NCBI GenBank assembly: GCA_910586005.1
Contig: CAJUHG010000028.1
Span: 1 to 32,230, forward strand
Direction: 5' to 3'
Source: an uncultured Lachnospiraceae bacterium
GTDB lineage: Bacteria; Bacillota; Clostridia; Lachnospirales; Lachnospiraceae
DNA: 32,230 bases
A program made the position numbers and the translations under genes. Shown in pieces: positions 8,314 to 17,243 of this stretch. Position 1 is the stretch's first letter, and every line of letters starts with the position of its first letter. Below the pieces are notes generated by a model. It saw only the letters and a list, made by a program, of their open reading frames with translations, was not told where the DNA came from and did no database searches.

Positions 8314-11300
8314 ATGAAATCCAAAAAGTATATAAAGTTTGCAGCTTTGCTTTTGTCGGCTGCAATAGTTTCTTGTGAGTTATATGGAACGGGCAGTTTA
8401 GTCTATGCACAGAATCAGGGAATATCAGATAGGATACCCTCTGGGGCATCTCAGGATGCTCATATGGTTATTTCACAAGAGACAGAAAAAAAAGAAGAAA
8501 GTAATACTACAACAACAAAAAATAAAATAGAAGACCTAGAAGAATCTTCTAAAGAGAAAGAAGATACAGAGGCTAAAGAGGAATCTTCTAAAGAAAAAGA
8601 AGATACAGAGACTAAAGAAGAATCTTCTAAAGAGAAAGAAGATACAGAGGCTAAAGAGGAGCCTTCTAAAGAAAAAGAAGATACAGAGACTAAAGAAGAA
8701 TCTTCTAAAGAGAAAGAAGATACAGAGGCTAAAGAAGAACCTTCTAAAGAAAAAGAAGATACAGAGACTAAAGAGGAACCTTCTAAAGAGAAAGAAGATA
8801 CAGAGGTTTCAGAGGAATCTTCTGACAAAAAAGAGAATACAGAAATCCCAGAAGAATCTTCTGAACAGAAAGAAATTTCAAAAGACAAGCAAAGAATACA
8901 GACAACAGAGGAGGAAGAAATAAGGGATACTCTTCAAACAGATAAAAGTATAGAGGAAGAAAAAACAGAATTATTAGGGGAATATACAGAGGAAGCTGAA
9001 AAGGCGATGGAACATACATCTGTAGAGGCATTTACAAAGTTATTAAAAGATTATGAGATGTATGGTGTTTTAGCAAATGAGATGGAGGTTCCAATTTATC
9101 AAGAGGCTTCTGAAACAGCAACAGTGATAGCTACCTTAGTAAGTGGTCATCAAGTAAAATTTAAAGATGTAGTTTTTACAGATAAAAATGTCTGGTTTCA
9201 GGTTGAATTTGCAGTAAATGATGCTGTCAATACTGGATTTGTTCAAAGTGATTTTGTGGTATCTGAAGATGAGAGATTAATAGAATGGAAATCTAAGTAT
9301 TTGAATGCTACAAATCGAGAAATAAGCCGAATCAATGCACTTGGCAAGACAAATTTATCAATTTTTCCACAGAATTATCAGCCTTTTATTCAAAGTATGA
9401 TGTTGGCACATCCAAATTGGACTTTTGTACCTATGAATACAGGATTAGAGTGGTCTGAAGTAGTGAAAAATGAGATGGTAAATGCCAGAAATCTAGTGGA
9501 AACTTACCAGCCAGATAGTTGGAAATCTAAGGCGCCAGAAGATTATAATGCAGCAACTGGAGAGTGGATTATTAAAAATGGTACAAATTGGGTACAGGCT
9601 TCAGAGGTGATTGTAAAACATTATTTGGACCCTAGAAATTTCTTAAATGAAGAATCTATATTTCAGTTTGAGCAACTTACCTACAATTCAAATCATACAG
9701 AAGCAGGCGTAGAAAAGATTTTAAGTGGTTGTTTTATGAGCCATAAAAAATTGGAAGATGGCTCTGGTGGCGGAATAACCTATGCACAAGCATTTATGAA
9801 AATTGGAAAGAAATTAAAGGTAAGCCCTTATTTCCTAGCAAGTCGTGTGCGTCAAGAACAAGGAACGAATGGAACATCAAAATTAATCTCAGGAACTTAT
9901 CCAGGATATAAGGGATATTATAACTATTTTAATAGACATGCCACTGGAATTGGTGAAGAGGTAATTATCAGTGGACTAACTGAGGCAAAGAATAATGGAT
10001 GGAATACACGTTACAAAGCTTTGGAAGGTGGCGCTGAATCAGTAGCTTCTGATTATATTAAAAAGGGGCAAGATACTTTCTATTTGCAGAAATTTGATGT
10101 GGAAAGTTCTTATTATGGATTGTATTGGCACCAATATATGCAAAACTTGCTTGCTGCCGACAATGAAGGAAAGCGTGTTCAGAAAAGTTATAGTTCTATG
10201 GGGCTTTTAAAGAATAGTTTTGTATTTAAGATTCCAGTATACAATAATATGCCATTGGCACCTTGTCCAAAGCCAGGAAAAAAATTAGACAAGCCAGTGT
10301 TAGCAGCAAGTAAAAATGGTTATACATCCACACAACTTTATTGGGTAAAAATTGATGGGGTACAGGGATATCAAGTTTACCGGAAAGAAGCATCTGAAGA
10401 CAAATATACTAGGATTAAGACTTTAAATGGAGCAGATGCAGTTTCCTTTAAGGATAAGACAATTATTCCAGGAAAAAAATATACTTATCGGGTACGTGCC
10501 TTTACAAAAACAGCTACAGGAAATGTATATTCTCCTTATTCTGATGTAAGAACTGTGAATTATACCATTGCAAGTACTTCTTGGGAAAAATTTCATGTAA
10601 AAAATTACACAAAAGTAGAATTATCATGGAAAAAAGCTTCTGTCACTGGATATAAAATTTATAGAAAAACAGGAAACGAGAAGTATAAATGCATTAAGAC
10701 CATAAAAGATAATAAAATTTTAAGCTTTACAGATACCACAGCAGCGCCAGGAAATACATATACTTATAGGATTCGTGGTTATAGAACTGTAAATGACAAA
10801 GATTATTACTCTGCTTATACTAGTGTGAAAAAGACTGATATTAAGATGGCAACAGCACAATTAAATAAAGTAGTAGTCTCAGAGGGAAATAAGGTAAAAT
10901 TATCTTGGAAACGAGACTCAAAGACAAGTGGTTATTATGTATATCGGGCAACTTCAGAAAAGGGAAAATATAGTAAGGTTAAAACCATTAACAGCAATAA
11001 AACGTTATCTTGGACAGACAACAATGTATCTACAGGGGTAACTTATTATTATAAAATACGTTCTTTTGTAAAAACGAAAACAGGAACCAAAACTTCTAAA
11101 TATTCCAAAATTTTAATGGTTAAACCAGTAATAGCAAAGCCTGCAGTAACATCAATTGCTGCTACAGAAAATGGTGTAAAATTAAGATGGAGAGCTAGTC
11201 AGAATGCAGGCGGTTATAAAGTGTATCGTGCAGATTCTTATACTGGAAAATATAAAGAAGTAAAGAAAATTACAAAAAATGCTACCTTGAGTTGGACAGA

Positions 11301-11700
11301 TAAAAATGTTAAATTGGGAAAAACTTACTATTATAAAGTAAGAGCGTATTCTGAAAATAAAGGAAAACTAAAATATTCTTCTTATTCTACAATAGTATGT
11401 GCCCAGCCATCTTTGTCTGACACAAAATTTACAGAAATTTCTGATATTAGTACAACGAAAGTTACACTGAAATGGAAGAAATTGACAAATGTAGATGGTT
11501 ATCAATTGTATAGAAAAACTGGAAAAAGTGGAAAATATAAAAGTATAAAAAATATTTCTAAATCAAGTACTACAAAATTTGTGGATAGTGGTTTAAAGCG
11601 AAAAACTATTTATTACTATAAGATTAGATCATATAAAAAAATTAATGGAAAGATAAAATATTCCAAATACTCTGAGGAGTGGTGTGTTCAGACAAAATAA
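8314..11700 (+). CDS. Secreted SH3 / glucosaminidase-like wall hydrolase with 5 FnIII modules
   Basis: The 1128-residue protein resembles the large glucosaminidases of Lachnospiraceae, which cut the glycan strand of peptidoglycan. Order: export signal (1-30), 13-residue Lys/Glu repeats (77-180), an SH3_3-type domain (about 249-320), a glucosaminidase-like domain (about 349-648, with ASRVRQEQG, HATGIGEEV and YWHQYMQNL blocks) and five FnIII modules (about 659-1128). Glu in RVRQEQG is a plausible acid catalyst, by analogy with related hydrolases. The frame opens at 8272, but only the ATG at 8314 has an upstream AAGGA and begins directly with a signal peptide. The signal contains IVSC, a possible lipobox, and VYA-Q, a possible signal peptidase I site, so lipoprotein or free secretion remains open. 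It follows the amidase by 71 bases. Confidence 0.82.
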   Translation: MKSKKYIKFAALLLSAAIVSCELYGTGSLVYAQNQGISDRIPSGASQDAHMVISQETEKKEESNTTTTKNKIEDLEESSKEKEDTEAKEESSKEKEDTETKEESSKEKEDTEAKEEPSKEKEDTETKEESSKEKEDTEAKEEPSKEKEDTETKEEPSKEKEDTEVSEESSDKKENTEIPEESSEQKEISKDKQRIQTTEEEEIRDTLQTDKSIEEEKTELLGEYTEEAEKAMEHTSVEAFTKLLKDYEMYGVLANEMEVPIYQEASETATVIATLVSGHQVKFKDVVFTDKNVWFQVEFAVNDAVNTGFVQSDFVVSEDERLIEWKSKYLNATNREISRINALGKTNLSIFPQNYQPFIQSMMLAHPNWTFVPMNTGLEWSEVVKNEMVNARNLVETYQPDSWKSKAPEDYNAATGEWIIKNGTNWVQASEVIVKHYLDPRNFLNEESIFQFEQLTYNSNHTEAGVEKILSGCFMSHKKLEDGSGGGITYAQAFMKIGKKLKVSPYFLASRVRQEQGTNGTSKLISGTYPGYKGYYNYFNRHATGIGEEVIISGLTEAKNNGWNTRYKALEGGAESVASDYIKKGQDTFYLQKFDVESSYYGLYWHQYMQNLLAADNEGKRVQKSYSSMGLLKNSFVFKIPVYNNMPLAPCPKPGKKLDKPVLAASKNGYTSTQLYWVKIDGVQGYQVYRKEASEDKYTRIKTLNGADAVSFKDKTIIPGKKYTYRVRAFTKTATGNVYSPYSDVRTVNYTIASTSWEKFHVKNYTKVELSWKKASVTGYKIYRKTGNEKYKCIKTIKDNKILSFTDTTAAPGNTYTYRIRGYRTVNDKDYYSAYTSVKKTDIKMATAQLNKVVVSEGNKVKLSWKRDSKTSGYYVYRATSEKGKYSKVKTINSNKTLSWTDNNVSTGVTYYYKIRSFVKTKTGTKTSKYSKILMVKPVIAKPAVTSIAATENGVKLRWRASQNAGGYKVYRADSYTGKYKEVKKITKNATLSWTDKNVKLGKTYYYKVRAYSENKGKLKYSSYSTIVCAQPSLSDTKFTEISDISTTKVTLKWKKLTNVDGYQLYRKTGKSGKYKSIKNISKSSTTKFVDSGLKRKTIYYYKIRSYKKINGKIKYSKYSEEWCVQTK
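8542..8853 (+). repeat. 39-bp tandem repeat, about 8 units, within the glucosaminidase gene
   Basis: Seven well-kept 39-bp units (8542-8814) and one decayed unit (8815-8853) encode variants of ESSKEKEDTEAKE. Units alternate between EAKE and ETKE endings with matching synonymous differences, so the recent unit of duplication was probably 78 bp. The encoded linker is highly charged and probably disordered. Confidence 0.9.
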
Positions 11701-11737
11701 GAGTAATTTGTTATAAAAATGATAAGAAGGAAATGTT

Positions 11738-13534
11738 ATGAAGATTACTCCATATAGGATAAAAAAAGGAATTAAATATCTAAAGCATTATGGGCCTAAG
11801 GCATTTTGGAATCGTCTTTGTGATAAAATGGAACCAGAAAAAGTGCCTTATGGTCCTTGGTTTGAGCGGCATAAAGTAAGTGAAGAAGAACTTATAAAGC
11901 AAAAAAAGCGAGGATTAAAATTTGAAAATCAACCTTTGATTAGTGTGATAGTACCAAGTTATCAAACACCAAAAAAGTACCTATTAGAAATGTTGGATTC
12001 TATGCGGAAACAATCTTATGAAGCATGGGAATTATGCCTTATGGATGCTACACCTTCTAAGGAAATAGAACAGATAGTTCTTGAGTATTGTAACACTTAT
12101 CAAGAAAAGCGTATTAGGTATTATTATTTGCAACAGAATTTAGGAATTTCTGGAAATACAAATGAAGGTCTAAAAATTGCAACAGGAGAGTGGATTGGAT
12201 TTTTAGATCACGATGATCTTTTAGCACCAGAAGCATTGTATGAAGTTGTATCACTGATAAACAGAGATTTAGAAGTAGAGGTGATCTATTCAGATGAGGA
12301 CCAAGTAGAAGAGACAAGACAAGGCTTGAAGCATCAGAATCCTCATTTTAAACCAGATTTTAGTCCAGATTTATTATGTTCTAATAACTATATTACACAT
12401 TTTTTATGTGTAAGTCGAAACGTGTTAAAACAAGTAGGAGGCTTTCGCAAGGAATTTGATGGTGCACAAGACTATGATTTTATTTTGAGGTGTACAGAGG
12501 TCGCAAAAAAGATAGGACATGTACCAAAAATTTTGTATCATTGGCGTGTACATAGCCATTCTACTGCTGACAATCCTTTAAGTAAGACATATGCTTATCA
12601 AGCAGGCGAAAGAGCATTGCAGGAGCATTTAGTAAGAAGAAATCGAAAGGGTGAAGTTTACCAGCTTCCTCATTTTGGATTTTATAGGATAAAATATAAG
12701 GTAGAAGGAGAACCTTTAGTTTCTATTTTAATTCCTAATAAAGATCAATCTGAAATGCTTCAACGTTGTATTTCTTCTATTCAAAAGTCGACCTATCAGA
12801 ACTATGAGATTATTATTATTGAAAATAATAGCAAGGAACTAGAAACCTTTGCATATTATAAGAAATTAAAAGAAAATCCAAAGATAAAAGTAATTCGATG
12901 GAAAAGTGGTTTTAATTATTCTGCAATTAATAATTATGGTGCTACTTATGCAAAGGGAGATTATTTTATTTTATTAAATAATGATATAGAAATCATTACA
13001 AAAAATTGGATAGAAGAAATGTTAGGAAATTGCCAAAGACCAGAAGTAGGAATTGTGGGAGCACGTCTTTACTATCCTGACAATACAATACAACATGCAG
13101 GAATTGTAGTTGGAATTGATGGAATTGCAGCTAATATGTTTCCAGAATTAAGACGTGGGCAGGAAGGATATTTTCATAAAGCAGCATTACAACTAAATTA
13201 TAGTGCAGTGACAGCAGCTTGTATGATGGTATCTAGAGAAGTATTTGAAAAGGTTCATGGATTAGAAGAGAACTTAGCAGTAGCGTTTAATGATTTGGAT
13301 TTTTGTCTGCGTGTAGGGAAAGAAGGTTATCTTATAGTGTATAATCCTTTTGTGGAGGCATATCACTATGAATCTAAATCAAGAGGAAAAGAAGATACAA
13401 AAGAAAAGGTAGAGAGATTTGGAAATGAAATTGAATTTATTCGTATGCGATGGATAGACTTGTTGAAAGAAGGGGACCCTTACTATAATCCTAATTTTTC
13501 CTTAAAAAAATGTAATTATGCTTTAAAACCTTAA
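11738..13534 (+). CDS. Two-domain family 2 glycosyltransferase
   Basis: This 598-residue cytoplasmic or membrane-associated enzyme should transfer sugars from nucleotide donors onto a growing glycan. Two GT-A domains of family GT2 are visible. The first (about 68-290) has ISVIVPSYQTP, the N-terminal nucleotide-binding strand, and FLDHDD as the metal-binding aspartate motif. The second (about 325-590) has SILIPNKDQ, GFNYSAINNYGA and LLNNDIEI. Two-domain GT2 enzymes of this build occur in rhamnose-rich wall polysaccharide and capsule loci and may add two residues per cycle; donor and acceptor cannot be read from the sequence. It follows the glucosaminidase by 37 bases with AAGGAAA before the ATG and is the last gene before a strong terminator. 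Confidence 0.88.
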   Translation: MKITPYRIKKGIKYLKHYGPKAFWNRLCDKMEPEKVPYGPWFERHKVSEEELIKQKKRGLKFENQPLISVIVPSYQTPKKYLLEMLDSMRKQSYEAWELCLMDATPSKEIEQIVLEYCNTYQEKRIRYYYLQQNLGISGNTNEGLKIATGEWIGFLDHDDLLAPEALYEVVSLINRDLEVEVIYSDEDQVEETRQGLKHQNPHFKPDFSPDLLCSNNYITHFLCVSRNVLKQVGGFRKEFDGAQDYDFILRCTEVAKKIGHVPKILYHWRVHSHSTADNPLSKTYAYQAGERALQEHLVRRNRKGEVYQLPHFGFYRIKYKVEGEPLVSILIPNKDQSEMLQRCISSIQKSTYQNYEIIIIENNSKELETFAYYKKLKENPKIKVIRWKSGFNYSAINNYGATYAKGDYFILLNNDIEIITKNWIEEMLGNCQRPEVGIVGARLYYPDNTIQHAGIVVGIDGIAANMFPELRRGQEGYFHKAALQLNYSAVTAACMMVSREVFEKVHGLEENLAVAFNDLDFCLRVGKEGYLIVYNPFVEAYHYESKSRGKEDTKEKVERFGNEIEFIRMRWIDLLKEGDPYYNPNFSLKKCNYALKP

Positions 13535-13612
13535 TATTAATACAAGAATCCCCTTGGTATTTTTGTGACAAGACGCACACCGTGCAAAGTATGGTAATTT
13601 TATTGTTTCTCA

Positions 13613-13644
13613 GGGCGAGTTTTACAAGAAACTTGCCCTTTTTT
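13613..13644 (+). terminator. Terminator of the wall-hydrolase / glycosyltransferase operon
   Basis: GGGCGAGTTT (13613-13622) pairs with AAACTTGCCC (13629-13638), 10 bp with one G-U pair and a 6-base loop, followed by six T residues (13639-13644). Confidence 0.9.
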
Positions 13645-13661
13645 CAATTCAATGCTACAAT
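13633..13661 (+). promoter_or_regulatory. Candidate promoter of the zinc-ribbon gene, overlapping the terminator
   Basis: TTGCCC (13633-13638) lies in the right arm of the terminator, and an extended -10 (TG, one base, TACAAT at 13656-13661) follows 17 bases later. Transcription would start near 13668, just before the long hairpin at 13676. Confidence 0.45.
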
Positions 13662-13675
13662 AAAGAAAAGTCAAA

Positions 13676-13732
13676 AAGGAAGTCCCCACTCGCTGCTTAT
13701 GTCTTTGCGATATAGAAGCGGGGGACTTCCTT
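13676..13732 (+). other. Long intergenic hairpin before the zinc-ribbon gene
   Basis: AAGGAAGTCCCC (13676-13687) pairs perfectly with GGGGACTTCCTT (13721-13732). Inside it, CGCT (13691-13694) pairs with AGCG (13717-13720) across a 3-base bulge. No T-run follows on the plus strand. On the minus strand the stem runs into five T residues (complement of 13673-13677). It could be a 5' leader structure, a minus-strand terminator or a relic of a mobile hairpin element. Confidence 0.5.
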
Positions 13733-13779
13733 GATGAAGTTAAAATAAAAATACAAATTTGGATGTGAAGAGACATATG

Positions 13780-13983
13780 ATGAAAGTATTTATCTGCCCA
13801 GATTGTGGCAGCATTACAACTGTATCAAGAAGAAAAGAGATGTACTGCCATAAATGCGGAGGAACAAGAATGCTTCCGTCGAAGCTGACTTTTTCACAAT
13901 ATACCGATATGGATGAAGAACAGAGAAAAGATTATTCAGAAAGTTGGTTGTACATACAGAATAGAAAAAAGAATGAACATTAG
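13780..13983 (+). CDS. Small zinc-ribbon protein, function unknown
   Basis: This 67-residue protein has an N-terminal zinc ribbon with paired CPDC and CHKC motifs about 17 residues apart, then a charged C-terminal part with an MDEEQRKDYSESWLYI helix. I know of no established function; similar small zinc-ribbon proteins are widespread in Lachnospiraceae. The frame extends upstream to a TTG at 13759 and a GTG at 13765, and has ATGs at 13777 and 13780. The ATG at 13780 is preferred because GAAGAG lies 7 bases upstream; the site is weak. The codon use resembles its neighbours. It stands alone between the hairpin region and the sugar-transferase promoter and may be regulatory or nucleic-acid binding, which is inference from the zinc ribbon only. 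Confidence 0.7.
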   Translation: MKVFICPDCGSITTVSRRKEMYCHKCGGTRMLPSKLTFSQYTDMDEEQRKDYSESWLYIQNRKKNEH

Positions 13984-14098
13984 AAGGAAATATAGAACAA
14001 TTGTGAGAAAAACCGTATAATAAGTGCATGTTACAAATAGTATAACTGAATTATTACATAATTATTAATATTATTAATGAAAATTTAAGAAAAATCCG

Positions 14099-14128
14099 TT
14101 GTTTTTTTATATGGGAATAGTGTATGAT
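14099..14128 (+). promoter_or_regulatory. Candidate promoter of the glycan-synthesis operon
   Basis: TTGTTT (14099-14104) and TATGAT (14123-14128) are 18 bases apart, about 65 bases before the ATG at 14194. A perfect TATAAT also occurs at 14016-14021 but lacks a clear -35 box and would give a longer leader. Either or both could be used. Confidence 0.4.
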
Positions 14129-14193
14129 ATTTTCGTTAAAAATAGTTATAAAAACATTAATTTTAGGAAGGAATTCTTGAATGAGGATTAACT

Positions 14194-15606
14194 ATGTATA
14201 GAAAACAGAAAAAGAGCTGGGTAAAGCATCTAGATTTTCTGATACTAGATATGATTTGTCTAGAGATTGCCTATTATATATCTTGTCTGATACGATTGGG
14301 GAATATCAGAAAGATGCCACTAAGTAGAGAATATAATCGTCTAGCAGTAGTCCTATTGCTTTTAGATATTTGTATTGTTTTTTTCTTTGAAGCATATACA
14401 GGTATCTTGCGAAGAAATAAGATTCAAGAATTAAAATCTGTCATTATTCATTGCAGCACCATATTTGCTGCAATTACTGTTTATATATGGGCCAATAAAC
14501 AATCAGAAATCTATTCTAGACAGGTAATCCTTGTGTTTTGGGGAATTGCCATAGGAATTGAATACTTTTCTAGGTGTTTGTGGAAGATTTATATTCGGCA
14601 GCGTATGATTCGGGGAAAGAAACTTTCTCAAATGATTGTGGTGACAGAAGAGCGTTATGCAGAGCAGTGTATGGCTGACTTTTTACATGACCGTTATAAG
14701 GAATTTGATATAACAGGAGTAGTAATCGTTGACCATGATAGAGTGGGAGATAGTATTCAGGGAGTGCCAGTAGTGGCTTCTGCTGATACTTTTTTGGAAT
14801 ATATTCGCATCAATGTAGTGGATGAGGTATTTATCAATGGAAATACCAGAGAAAGTAGCGAAGCTTTGGCAAATGAATTACTAGAACTGGGAATAACGGT
14901 TCATTTTAATCTTGTGAGAGAATCCAGATTAATGCCTAATAAATTAGTAGAACGTTGTGGAAAGTATATGGTATTGACAACTAGTATGAAAATTGCTACT
15001 ACTAGACAAGTATTTTTAAAACGGTGTATAGATATAATAGGAAGTTTATTTGGGCTATTGTTAATGGGAATTGCTTTTTTGATATTTGCACCTTTAATAA
15101 AAATACAATCTCCTGGTCCCATTTTCTATGAACAAACTAGAATTGGAAAGAATGGGAGACGGTTTAAATTTTATAAATTTCGAACCATGATAGTAGGTGC
15201 AGATGCCATGAAACAAGACTTGATGAAAGAAAACGAAATGGATGGTTTCATGTTCAAAATGGAAGAGGATCCTAGAATATTTGGAGTAGGGAAATTTATG
15301 AGAAAATATTCTATTGATGAATTGCCTCAATTTTGGAATGTATTAAAAGGTGATATGAGTTTAGTTGGGACAAGACCTCCTACAGAAGATGAATTTGAAC
15401 AATATGAATTGCACCATAAGGCAAGATTGGGGATACGACCAGGACTAACGGGTATGTGGCAAGTGAGTGGAAGAAGTGATATTAAAAATTTTGAAGAGAT
15501 TGTAGCACTAGATACCAAATATATTTCTGATTGGTCATTAGGAATGGATATTAGAATTTTATTTCGAACTGTTTGGGTGGTGCTAACAGGAAAAGGATCA
15601 TCATGA
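14194..15606 (+). CDS. Polyprenyl-phosphate glycosylphosphotransferase (priming enzyme)
   Basis: This 470-residue membrane enzyme should start glycan assembly by moving a sugar-1-phosphate from a UDP-sugar onto undecaprenyl phosphate. It has four or five membrane segments in residues 12-130, a central nucleotide-binding-like domain (about 145-260) and a C-terminal bacterial sugar transferase domain (about 275-470). The conserved blocks are present: KRCIDIIGS with the re-entrant hydrophobic stretch, SPGPIFYEQTRIGKNG, FYKFRTM, the SIDELPQFWNVLKGDMSLVG core with its catalytic Asp-Glu, and RPGLTGMWQVSGR. The length fits the WbaP/CpsE-type family. AGGAAGGAA lies rather far upstream of the ATG. Its TGA overlaps the ATG of the next glycosyltransferase (ATGA), so translation is probably coupled. 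Confidence 0.93.
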   Translation: MYRKQKKSWVKHLDFLILDMICLEIAYYISCLIRLGNIRKMPLSREYNRLAVVLLLLDICIVFFFEAYTGILRRNKIQELKSVIIHCSTIFAAITVYIWANKQSEIYSRQVILVFWGIAIGIEYFSRCLWKIYIRQRMIRGKKLSQMIVVTEERYAEQCMADFLHDRYKEFDITGVVIVDHDRVGDSIQGVPVVASADTFLEYIRINVVDEVFINGNTRESSEALANELLELGITVHFNLVRESRLMPNKLVERCGKYMVLTTSMKIATTRQVFLKRCIDIIGSLFGLLLMGIAFLIFAPLIKIQSPGPIFYEQTRIGKNGRRFKFYKFRTMIVGADAMKQDLMKENEMDGFMFKMEEDPRIFGVGKFMRKYSIDELPQFWNVLKGDMSLVGTRPPTEDEFEQYELHHKARLGIRPGLTGMWQVSGRSDIKNFEEIVALDTKYISDWSLGMDIRILFRTVWVVLTGKGSS

Positions 15607-16367
15607 TAGATATTTCAATTACGATTGTTGCCTATAATGATGAAGAAGATGTAAAAAATGCGGTATATTCCATAATGGAATGTACCGCTGTCAATATTTC
15701 AAAGAAAATTTTCATTGTAGACAACAGTAGCAAAAAAAATCATTTAAAGGTACTAGAGGAAAAATATAAAGAAGTGATTTATATTCATACTGGGAAAAAT
15801 CTTGGTTTTGGAGGCGGGCATAATTTTGTTTTGCCAAAACTAGATTCTAAATTACATGCAATTGTAAATCCTGATATTATTTTAACAGAAGACAGTTTCT
15901 CTACATTGATAAAGTTTATGGAAGATCAAACGATTGGGATGGCAATTCCAAAATTGGTGGATGAACGAGGAAATTTGCAGGCAGTGTATCGACAAGAACT
16001 TACAGTTGTGGATATGGGAATTCGCATGTTTTTTCCTAATTTTTTTAAAAAACGTCAAAGTTATCATACAATGCAACAAATGGATTATAAAAAACCTTTT
16101 CAGGTACCCTTTGCACAGGGTAGCTTTCTTGTAATACGTACAGAGCTATTTCAGCGTCTTCATGGATTTGACAGTCGTTATTTTATGTATATGGAAGATG
16201 CAGATTTGTGTAGGCAGGTAAATGAGCAAAGTAGCCTTTGGTATTGTCCTTATACTGCAGTAATTCACAAATGGGAGCGTGGTTCTCACAAGGATAAAAG
16301 ATTAAGAAAGATACATCTACATTCTATGCTACAATATTTTAGAAAGTGGGGCTGGAAAATATGGTAA
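15603..16367 (+). CDS. Family 2 glycosyltransferase, rhamnosyltransferase-like
   Basis: The 254-residue protein has a single GT-A fold: ISITIVAYNDEEDV at the start, IVDNSS, GKNLGFGGGHN and the metal-binding NPDI near residue 90, followed by FAQGSFLVIRTE and the acceptor-side FDSRYFMYMEDADL motif. These blocks are typical of WbbL/RfbF-like rhamnosyltransferases, but the sugar cannot be determined from sequence. The frame opens ten codons earlier (15573); the ATG at 15603 is preferred because it overlaps the preceding TGA and has AGGAAAAGGA upstream. It probably adds the second sugar after the priming step, as inferred from gene order. Confidence 0.88.
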   Translation: MIDISITIVAYNDEEDVKNAVYSIMECTAVNISKKIFIVDNSSKKNHLKVLEEKYKEVIYIHTGKNLGFGGGHNFVLPKLDSKLHAIVNPDIILTEDSFSTLIKFMEDQTIGMAIPKLVDERGNLQAVYRQELTVVDMGIRMFFPNFFKKRQSYHTMQQMDYKKPFQVPFAQGSFLVIRTELFQRLHGFDSRYFMYMEDADLCRQVNEQSSLWYCPYTAVIHKWERGSHKDKRLRKIHLHSMLQYFRKWGWKIW

Positions 16368-17143
16368 TCCCTACAGAGAATAAGATTCGTGTTTCGGTAG
16401 CAATGATATCTTATAATGGAGCAAATTATATAAGAGAACAGATAGATTCCATTTTAATTCAGTTAAAAGAAATGGATGAGTTAGTAATTTCAGATGATGG
16501 GTCTACCGATGGTACATTGGAGATTATAAAGAGTTATCAACAATTAGATAAGAGGATTCATCTATTAAAAGGACCGAGGCTTGGCATTAAAAAAAATGTA
16601 GAATATGCTGTCAGTCATTCAAAGGGAACATATATTTTTCTTGCAGATCAAGATGATATTTGGATGTCAAATAAAATAGAGCGAGTATTGCAAGCCTTTG
16701 AGAAACAAAAAACAATGGTGGTGATTCATGATGCTAAGGTATTTGAAAGAGAAAATTTAGAGCAGATTGTGATAGAATCTTTTTTTTCATTTCGAGGCTC
16801 TCGAGCAGGAGTTATAAAAAATATAGTAAAAAATAGTTATATTGGATGTTGTATGGCATTTCGTCAGGAATTGAAAGAGATCATTCTTCCAATTCCTTCT
16901 CAAATTGAAATGCATGACCAATGGATTGGCGCTTTAAATGATTATAGATTTGGAAAATCTTGTTTTTTACCAGAAGCATTATTATTGTATCGGAGGCATG
17001 GAAATAATAATTCAAGTATGACACACTATAATATTGGTAAAATGTTACGAAATAGAGTTATTTTTTTCGGTTATTTTTTTATAAGGATTCTGCATATTCG
17101 CCAGAAAAAGCATAGGAATCAAGGAAAATTCAAGAAAAAATGA
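16361..17143 (+). CDS. Family 2 glycosyltransferase, RgpB-like
   Basis: This 260-residue GT-A enzyme has VSVAMISYNGANYIREQIDS, ISDDGSTDGT and FLADQDDIW, the classic GT2 set with its DQDD metal motif, and a C-terminal basic tail. The pattern is closest to enzymes annotated as alpha-L-rhamnosyltransferases in wall-polysaccharide loci; donor specificity is not proven. The frame could start at a GTG (16346), but the ATG at 16361 overlaps the previous stop (ATGGTAA) and is the better coupled start; its ribosome-binding site is weak, consistent with dependence on upstream translation. It is the last of three coupled genes. No clear terminator follows. Confidence 0.88.
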   Translation: MVIPTENKIRVSVAMISYNGANYIREQIDSILIQLKEMDELVISDDGSTDGTLEIIKSYQQLDKRIHLLKGPRLGIKKNVEYAVSHSKGTYIFLADQDDIWMSNKIERVLQAFEKQKTMVVIHDAKVFERENLEQIVIESFFSFRGSRAGVIKNIVKNSYIGCCMAFRQELKEIILPIPSQIEMHDQWIGALNDYRFGKSCFLPEALLLYRRHGNNNSSMTHYNIGKMLRNRVIFFGYFFIRILHIRQKKHRNQGKFKKK

Positions 17144-17146
17144 CGA

Positions 17147-17175
17147 TTGATAAATAGTTAAAAATATTGTAAGAT
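17147..17175 (+). promoter_or_regulatory. Candidate promoter of the LCP-glmS pair
   Basis: TTGATA (17147-17152) and TAAGAT (17170-17175) are separated by 17 bases and begin 4 bases after the preceding stop. The leader would be about 60 bases. Confidence 0.4.
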
Positions 17176-17243
17176 AAGACATAAGTTTGTAATAAAATTA
17201 CATCAAAAAATGAGCGTAAAACAAAAATAGATAGGGTGAAGGT

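Noticed and set aside
8460..8888. 142-codon antisense frame rich in serine
   Set aside because: It is the reverse complement of the Lys/Glu repeat of the glucosaminidase gene; the open frame follows from the repeat's composition.
13571..13590. Third copy of the CTGCACGTGGCGC element
   Set aside because: Only GCAC...GTGC and AAAGT are shared and the spacing differs; the match is too short to separate from chance.
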